A stretch of DNA of 5,768 nt from Beijerinckiaceae bacterium (GTDB taxonomy: Bacteria; Pseudomonadota; Alphaproteobacteria; Rhizobiales; Beijerinckiaceae): positions 1-5,768 of the forward strand of contig DAIESR010000461.1 in NCBI GenBank assembly GCA_027346205.1, written 5' to 3'. The notes beneath the pieces were generated by a model. It was not told where the DNA came from. It ran no database searches and worked only from the letters and a program-made list of their open reading frames with translations. Positions within the stretch are counted from its first letter, which is position 1. Each line of letters opens with the position of its first letter. Below are positions 1 through 5,768 of this stretch, piece by piece. Made by a program: the position numbers and the translations under genes.

Positions 1-317
1 TCTCGAAGGAGGCGAGCTCGGTGGAGGTGCCCGAGAATGTCTGGCCGGCGATGCGCAGGACCGACAGGCCCATCCCCTCAAGGGAGGAGACGACGCCGTT
101 CGAGACGGCGAACTGGCCGCCCATCACGATGACCTGCTCGATGCCGAGTGACCGCAGGGCGCCGGCCGCCTGGGACGACAGCGACGACGGGGTGGTGAGG
201 AGGATGGGGAACCGCTCGGCGTAGGCGAGCGTGCTGGCGCTCTCGGCGTCCTGGAACCCGGTCCCCGTGGCCACGATGGCGGTCGGCAGCGGGGCCACCG
301 TGCCCGGGGCGGCCGAT
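1..317 (-). CDS. Fragment of a cell wall-binding repeat 2 (CWB2) family protein, open at both ends
   Basis: Read on the - strand from about 317 down to 1, one frame stays open for roughly 105 codons without a stop and closely resembles the CWB2 repeat family (Pfam PF04122). It contains, in order, IVATGTGFQDAESAS, then FPILLTTPSSLSSQAAGAL, then VIVMGGQFAVSNGVVSSL, then VLRIAG. These match the family pattern of ATG-x-x-F-x-DA, PILLT, VxxxGG-x-AVS and RIAG. The family occurs in surface-anchored proteins of Gram-positive bacteria, often in three tandem copies that bind the cell wall; about one repeat plus the start of another boundary is visible here. No start codon, signal peptide or stop lies in the window, so the parent protein's catalytic or adhesive part is unknown. 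G+C is about 71%, well above the adjoining cbb genes, which suggests an actinobacterial source. The gene runs off the left edge and is broken on the right at the junction with cbbF. The family assignment is firm; any specific function is not. Confidence 0.8.
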
Positions 318-321
318 CCCA
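309..321. other. Junction between a foreign high-GC segment and the cbb operon
   Basis: Left of this interval the - strand codes for an actinobacterial-looking CWB2 protein at about 71% G+C. Right of it the + strand codes for the middle and end of an alphaproteobacterial cbbF at about 58% G+C. FBPase similarity starts at or just before the FLQPG motif (330-344); upstream codons in the same frame show nothing of the family's N-terminal half. The tetranucleotide GATC sits at 315-318. That is the overhang site of Sau3AI/MboI and would fit ligation of two unrelated partial-digest fragments. GATC is common in this DNA, so this is only suggestive. No inverted repeats, transposase remnants or target-site duplication are visible at the break. 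Confidence 0.75.
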
Positions 322-947
322 AGGCGCATTTCCTGCAGCCGGGCCTTGCCCAATTGGCGGCAGGATTCTTCATCTATGGACCGCAGACGGCGCTCGTTCT
401 CGCTCTCGCCGGAAAGACGCGGATCTTCATCCTCGATCGGCGCACGGGCCGTTTCCTCGAGGCGATCGCGGACACGCAGATCCCGACGGATTCGAACGAA
501 TATGCGATTAATTCCTCGAATTATCGGCATTGGGGTCCGTCCATCAAGGCCTTCATCGACGATTGCGTGAAGGGCTTGGAAGGCCCGTTGCAGCGCAATC
601 ACAATATGCGCTGGATCGCCTCGCTTGTCGCCGATACCTATCGCATCTTGAACCGTGGCGGTGTGTTTCTCTATCCGGGCGATATGCGTGCCGGCTATAG
701 CGCTGGCCGGTTACGTCTGCTTTACGAAGCAAGTCCCATCGCGCTCATTGTCGAATATGCCGGTGGTGTGGCGACCGACAGCGTGCGGTCGATCCTTTCG
801 ATCGTGCCGGCGGATGTTCACGCCCGCACGCCGCTCATTTTCGGCTCCGCGCATACCGTCAATCTCGTCACGCGCTATCACACAGATCCGCAGTTCTCGG
901 CCGAGCGCTCGCCGTTGTTCGGCCAGCGCGGCTTGATGCGTAAGTAA
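321..947 (+). CDS. cbbF: Class I fructose-1,6-bisphosphatase, C-terminal part only (5' end lost at junction)
   Basis: This enzyme hydrolyses fructose 1,6-bisphosphate to fructose 6-phosphate in the cytoplasm, in the regenerative arm of the Calvin cycle. About 208 codons remain of a family that is usually about 330-360 residues long. Visible motifs are FLQPG (330-344), AAGFFIYGPQT (375-377 is the Tyr), EYAINSSNYRHW, the SLVAD...GGVFLYP segment, and GRLRLLYE followed by EYAGG. The Glu at 726-728 corresponds to the metal-ligand Glu280 of mammalian FBPase. The residue equivalent to Lys274 is Arg (708-710). The N-terminal half, including the metal-binding D-P-x-D-G-S-S motif, is absent, so this copy could not be active as it stands. 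An open frame continues upstream to a GTG at 231, but that part is antisense to the CWB2 gene and is not FBPase. TAA ends the gene at 945-947, 13 bases before cbbP. The product is clear; the exact left boundary (about 309-321) is not. The symbol fbp would also be acceptable. Confidence 0.9.
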   Translation, partial: KAHFLQPGLAQLAAGFFIYGPQTALVLALAGKTRIFILDRRTGRFLEAIADTQIPTDSNEYAINSSNYRHWGPSIKAFIDDCVKGLEGPLQRNHNMRWIASLVADTYRILNRGGVFLYPGDMRAGYSAGRLRLLYEASPIALIVEYAGGVATDSVRSILSIVPADVHARTPLIFGSAHTVNLVTRYHTDPQFSAERSPLFGQRGLMRK

Positions 948-960
948 TCGGAGGGCAGCC

Positions 961-1836
961 ATGTCGGTGAAGCATCCGGTTATTTCCGTGACCGGCTCGT
1001 CGGGAGCCGGCACCACGTCCGTCAAGCGGACCTTCGAGCAGATATTTCGGCGCGAGGGGGTGAATGCCGCCTATATCGAGGGCGATGCCTTCCATCGCTA
1101 TGATCGCGGCGACATGCGTCGTGTGATGCAGGAGGAGGGCGAACGCGGCAACAATCATTTCAGCCATTTCGGCCCGGCTGCCAATCTTCTCGAAGAGCTT
1201 GAGGCGGTGTTTCGCACTTATGGCGAAACAGGCCTCGCCAAGACGCGTCATTATGTGCATGACGCGGAAGAGGCGGCGCTCTATGGCGCGCCGCCTGGTA
1301 CCTTCACGTCCTGGCAGTCATTGCCCGAAGGCAGCGAGCTTCTGTTCTATGAAGGATTGCATGGCGCGCTTGTGAGCGAAGGAGTGAATATCGCTCGCTA
1401 TGCCGATCTCAAGATCGGTGTCGTGCCGATCATCAATCTCGAATGGGTCCAGAAGATCCATCGCGACAAGGCAGAGCGTGGCTATTCCACGGAAGCGGTG
1501 ATGGACACGATCCTGCGGCGCATGCCGGATTACGTCCATTACATCTGTCCGCAATTCGTTGAGACCGATATCAATTTCCAGCGCGTGCCGACGGTCGATA
1601 CGTCGAATCCGTTCACCGCGCGATGGATTCCGACAGCGGATGAATCGATGGTGATCATCCGCTTCCGTCGTCCAGCGGGGATCGATTTCCCTTATCTATT
1701 GTCGATGATTTCCGACAGTTTCATGTCGCGGGCGAATTCAATCGTTATTCCGGGCAGCAAGCTCGATCTCGGAATGCAACTCATCTTGACGCCGTTCATT
1801 CTACAAATCGCCGAACGCGCGCGGCGCTCGAAATGA
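961..1836 (+). CDS. cbbP: Phosphoribulokinase, proteobacterial type (291 aa)
   Basis: It phosphorylates ribulose 5-phosphate with ATP to give ribulose 1,5-bisphosphate, the CO2 acceptor for RuBisCO. The length of 291 residues fits the octameric bacterial class (about 290). A Walker A loop, GSSGAGTTS, lies at residues 12-20. The numbering runs in register with the Rhodobacter sphaeroides enzyme: Asp42 (catalytic base), His45 and Arg49 in the segment EGDAFHRYDR, Glu131 in FYEGLHGA, and Lys165, Arg168, Asp169 and Arg173 in QKIHRDKAERGY are all present. Arg31, Arg234 and Arg257, linked to NADH activation in R. sphaeroides, are also kept, so allosteric activation by NADH is likely (inference from conservation). 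The ATG at 961 is supported by GGAGGG at 950-955 and by full-length N-terminal similarity. The gene follows cbbF by 13 bases and precedes cbbT by 101 bases. Often annotated prkB or prk. It looks intact with no missing active-site residue. Confidence 0.97.
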   Translation: MSVKHPVISVTGSSGAGTTSVKRTFEQIFRREGVNAAYIEGDAFHRYDRGDMRRVMQEEGERGNNHFSHFGPAANLLEELEAVFRTYGETGLAKTRHYVHDAEEAALYGAPPGTFTSWQSLPEGSELLFYEGLHGALVSEGVNIARYADLKIGVVPIINLEWVQKIHRDKAERGYSTEAVMDTILRRMPDYVHYICPQFVETDINFQRVPTVDTSNPFTARWIPTADESMVIIRFRRPAGIDFPYLLSMISDSFMSRANSIVIPGSKLDLGMQLILTPFILQIAERARRSK

Positions 1837-1937
1837 GAACGCGCGAGTGCGATCGCGCCGAATGCCGGCACGCTCGATGAAGATAAGTCAAGTGAAGACG
1901 GGCCGGGCGAAAGCGGCGGCTTGAAGGAGTAGGCTTG
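1837..1937. other. cbbP-cbbT intergenic gap with a small GC-rich hairpin
   Basis: This is the only gap longer than 20 bases between genes of the operon. It contains an inverted repeat: GCGCGA at 1841-1846 pairs perfectly with TCGCGC at 1853-1858 around a six-base loop. No run of T follows, so it does not look like an intrinsic terminator. A 9-base direct repeat, GAACGCGCG, occurs at 1813-1821 (end of cbbP) and 1837-1845. I see no convincing sigma-70 promoter, no LysR-type operator and no small ORF with a ribosome binding site. The hairpin could affect mRNA processing or stability between the two genes, but that is inference. Confidence 0.5.
1926..1929 (+). promoter_or_regulatory. Ribosome binding site that decides the cbbT start
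   Basis: GGAG within GAAGGAG ends 8 bases before the ATG at 1938 and 5 bases before the in-frame TTG at 1935. The 8-base spacing and the stronger codon favour ATG 1938. A further in-frame ATG at 1968 has only a weak purine stretch upstream. Confidence 0.7.
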
Positions 1938-3965
1938 ATGAACATGCTGACGAAAGTGCAGCAGGGTATGAACGACAGCAACATGGTCCGAGATATGGCC
2001 AATGCCATCCGTGCCCTTGCGATGGATGCTGTCGAAAAGGCGAATTCTGGCCATCCGGGCATGCCTATGGGCATGGCTGATGTCGCCACTGTGCTGTTCT
2101 CGCGTTTTCTCAAATTTGATCCGGCCGATCCGGCTTGGCCCGACCGGGACCGTTTCGTGCTGTCGGCCGGCCATGGCTCAATGCTGCTTTATGCGCTTTT
2201 GCATCTTCTCGGCTATCCTGAGATGACGCGCGAGGAGTTGCAGCGCTTTCGCCAGCTCGGCTCGAAGACCCCGGGTCATCCGGAATATGGCCATACGCTC
2301 GGCGTGGAGACCACGACCGGGCCGCTGGGCCAGGGCCTTGCGATGGCCGTCGGCATGGCGCTCGCAGAACGCATGATGGCTGCCCGCCATGGCGCCGAAC
2401 TCGTCGATCATCGCACCTATGTCATCGTTGGCGATGGGTGCCTCATGGAAGGCATCAGCCATGAGGCGATTGCGCTCGCCGGCCATTTGCGGCTTTCGAA
2501 GCTCATCGCGCTCTGGGACGATAATGGGATCACGATCGATGGCGCGATTTCGCTCGCCGATTCCGTCGACCAGCTGGCTCGTTTCCAAGCGGCTGGCTGG
2601 AACGTCGCGAGTGTCGACGGCCATGATCCAGAGGCTATCGCCGCGGCGCTCGAGCAGGCACAAACTTCCGATCATCCCACATTGATCGCCTGCAAGACGG
2701 TGATCGGATTTGGCGCCCCGACGAAGGCCGGTACTGCGGGCGTCCATGGTGCGGCGCTCGGCGCAAAGGAAATCGAAGGCGCGCGCGAAAAGCTCGGCTG
2801 GACGGCAGCGCCTTTCGAGATCCCTGAGCCGATCGCGACCGCTTGGCACAAGGTCGGTGAGAAGGCGGCTGTCTCGCATGCTGCTTGGCGCGAGCGCTGG
2901 GCGGCTGTGTCGACGGAGCGTAAAACGCATTTCGAGGCGGATCTTTCCGGCGCGGTGACGCCGGCTGTCGACGCGGCGATCGAGGCCTTTAAAAAGGCCG
3001 CGAGCGAAGGCGGTGCCGCGCAAGCTTCGCGCACCTCTTCGCAGAAGCTGCTCGATGTGCTGGCTAAGGCGCAGAATAATCTCGTCGGCGGCTCGGCGGA
3101 TCTCACGCATTCGAACCTCACCAAGGCTGTGGAGATGCAGTCGGTGACGGCAGCGGATTTCTCCGGCCGCTATATCCATTTCGGCATTCGCGAATTTGGA
3201 ATGACCGCGGCGCTGAATGGCATCGCCCTGCATGGCGGGTTCATCCCTTATGGCGGGACCTTTCTGGTCTTTTCCGATTATGCGCGCCCGGCGATCCGCC
3301 TCGGTGCTCTGATGGGCCAGCGGGCGATCCACGTGTACACCCATGATTCGATCGGTCTCGGTGAAGACGGTCCGACACATCAGCCGGTCGAGCATTTTGC
3401 AGCCTTGCGGGTGATTCCCAATCTCTATGTGTTCCGTCCTGCCGATGCGGTCGAGACCGCGGAGGCGTGGGAGCTGGCGTTGAAGATGAAGACGGCGCCA
3501 TCCGCGCTGTGCCTCTCGCGGCAGAATCTGCCGATCGTGCGGCGCACGCATTTGGCTGAAAATCTGTCAGCCAAGGGTGCCTATGTTTTGCGCGATGTCG
3601 AAGGCGTGCGCGACGTAACGCTTCTCGCGACGGGTTCCGAGGTCGGGCTGGTGGTCGAGGCCGCCGAGCGTCTCGCTGCGGCGGGCATCAAAGCTGCTGT
3701 CGTTTCCGTTCCCTGTTTCGAACTCTTCGCCGAGCAGAGCGCGGCCTATCGCGCGCAAGTGCTGGGCGAGGCGCCGCGTATCGGTGTGGAAGCAGGGCTG
3801 CGCCAGGGTTTCGACAGTCTTCTGCGCCCGCAGGATGGCTTCATCGGCATGACTTCTTTCGGCGCGAGTGCACCGGCGGGCGAGCTTTATCGCACCTTCG
3901 GTATTACCACCGATGCCATTGTGGCGGAGGCGCAGGCGCGTCTCCAATTCACCAAGCTTCAGTGA
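1938..3965 (+). CDS. cbbT: Transketolase (675 aa)
   Basis: This thiamine diphosphate (ThDP) enzyme moves two-carbon ketol units between sugar phosphates. In the Calvin cycle it makes xylulose 5-phosphate with erythrose 4-phosphate or ribose 5-phosphate. The length of 675 residues is normal for the family (about 660-680). The N-terminal ThDP domain shows [12 protein letters not shown] with His39, the GPLGQG segment near residues 128-133, and the cofactor/metal motif from Gly165-Asp166-Gly167 to Asn196 (GDGCLMEG...DDNG). The pyrimidine-binding domain carries the catalytic Glu419 in [15 protein letters not shown], then [18 protein letters not shown]-terminal transketolase domain follows with [19 protein letters not shown] 1938 is chosen over TTG 1935 because of ribosome binding site spacing; the two differ by one residue. 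The TGA at 3963-3965 lies 11 bases before the cbbA ATG. Position between cbbP and cbbA marks it as the Calvin-cycle copy; a second housekeeping tkt elsewhere in the genome is likely but unseen. Confidence 0.96.
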   Translation: MNMLTKVQQGMNDSNMVRDMANAIRALAMDAVEKANSGHPGMPMGMADVATVLFSRFLKFDPADPAWPDRDRFVLSAGHGSMLLYALLHLLGYPEMTREELQRFRQLGSKTPGHPEYGHTLGVETTTGPLGQGLAMAVGMALAERMMAARHGAELVDHRTYVIVGDGCLMEGISHEAIALAGHLRLSKLIALWDDNGITIDGAISLADSVDQLARFQAAGWNVASVDGHDPEAIAAALEQAQTSDHPTLIACKTVIGFGAPTKAGTAGVHGAALGAKEIEGAREKLGWTAAPFEIPEPIATAWHKVGEKAAVSHAAWRERWAAVSTERKTHFEADLSGAVTPAVDAAIEAFKKAASEGGAAQASRTSSQKLLDVLAKAQNNLVGGSADLTHSNLTKAVEMQSVTAADFSGRYIHFGIREFGMTAALNGIALHGGFIPYGGTFLVFSDYARPAIRLGALMGQRAIHVYTHDSIGLGEDGPTHQPVEHFAALRVIPNLYVFRPADAVETAEAWELALKMKTAPSALCLSRQNLPIVRRTHLAENLSAKGAYVLRDVEGVRDVTLLATGSEVGLVVEAAERLAAAGIKAAVVSVPCFELFAEQSAAYRAQVLGEAPRIGVEAGLRQGFDSLLRPQDGFIGMTSFGASAPAGELYRTFGITTDAIVAEAQARLQFTKLQ

Positions 3966-3966
3966 C

Positions 3967-3970
3967 GGAG
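3967..3970 (+). promoter_or_regulatory. Ribosome binding site that decides the cbbA start
   Basis: GGAG ends 6 bases before the ATG at 3977. An in-frame GTG at 3962 overlaps the cbbT stop (GTGA), but it has no Shine-Dalgarno sequence in front and would add five residues unlike the family's usual N-terminus. ATG 3977 gives [15 protein letters not shown], which matches other CbbA proteins at residue 1. The site lies just after the cbbT stop codon, so translational coupling is plausible. Confidence 0.75.
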
Positions 3971-3976
3971 ACAAGG

Positions 3977-5768
<1,792 letters not shown>

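Noticed and set aside
231..320. In-frame upstream extension of cbbF to a GTG at 231, giving an apparent 238-residue protein
   Set aside because: These 30 codons are antisense to the CWB2 gene, have the foreign segment's composition and show no FBPase similarity. The frame is open by chance across the junction.
78..602. 174-residue - strand ORF spanning the junction
   Set aside because: It is out of frame with the CWB2 sequence on its left and antisense to cbbF on its right, with arginine-rich low-information sequence. It is a shadow of two real genes.
1841..1858. Hairpin after cbbP as a rho-independent terminator
   Set aside because: No T-run follows the stem, and the downstream genes of the same pathway continue on the same strand.
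1837..1937. Internal promoter or CbbR operator ahead of cbbT
   Set aside because: I could find no -35/-10 pair with proper spacing and no clear LysR-type dyad. CbbR control normally acts upstream of the first operon gene, which is missing here.
2178..3551. 457-residue - strand ORF antisense to cbbT
   Set aside because: Its translation is rich in Arg, His and Asp with no recognisable motif, and it lies wholly inside a well-supported transketolase gene. Long antisense frames are expected in GC-biased coding DNA.

Overview
The window is mostly one Calvin-Benson-Bassham (cbb) operon, all on the + strand, in the order cbbF (fructose-1,6-bisphosphatase, 5' end missing), cbbP (phosphoribulokinase), cbbT (transketolase), cbbA (class II fructose-bisphosphate aldolase) and cbbL (RuBisCO large subunit, cut by the right edge). 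This F-P-T-A-L order and the red-type (form IC) RuBisCO sequence are typical of autotrophic or facultatively autotrophic Rhizobiales/Hyphomicrobiales, as in Bradyrhizobium and Sinorhizobium cbb operons. The protein sequences suggest an alphaproteobacterium in that order, perhaps near Beijerinckiaceae or Bradyrhizobiaceae. I hold the family level only loosely.

Bases 1 to about 315 do not belong to this picture. On the - strand they encode a piece of a cell wall-binding repeat 2 (CWB2) protein, a family of Gram-positive surface proteins common in Actinobacteria and Firmicutes. By my count G+C is about 71% in bases 1-300 and about 58% in bases 361-660. At about 309-321 the sequence switches abruptly into the middle of cbbF, and the catalytic N-terminal half of that gene is absent. 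A GATC lies at 315-318, inside the interval where the join must fall. The simplest reading is a cloning or assembly chimera joining an actinobacterial fragment to an alphaproteobacterial cbb operon. A real rearrangement or transfer cannot be excluded from the sequence alone.

Layout: 1-~315 foreign CWB2 fragment (-); ~321-947 C-terminal part of cbbF; 961-1836 cbbP; 1837-1937 a 101-base gap with a small GC hairpin; 1938-3965 cbbT; 3977-5059 cbbA; 5077-5768+ cbbL. Apart from the P-T gap, genes are 11-17 bases apart and each has a good Shine-Dalgarno sequence, as expected for one transcript. No promoter, CbbR site or terminator is visible, because the operon's upstream end is missing and its downstream end lies outside the window.

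Together the proteins regenerate and use the CO2 acceptor. Aldolase, bisphosphatase and transketolase rebuild pentose phosphates from triose phosphates, phosphoribulokinase makes ribulose 1,5-bisphosphate, and RuBisCO carboxylates it. I found no undescribed system here. The point most worth checking is the junction.
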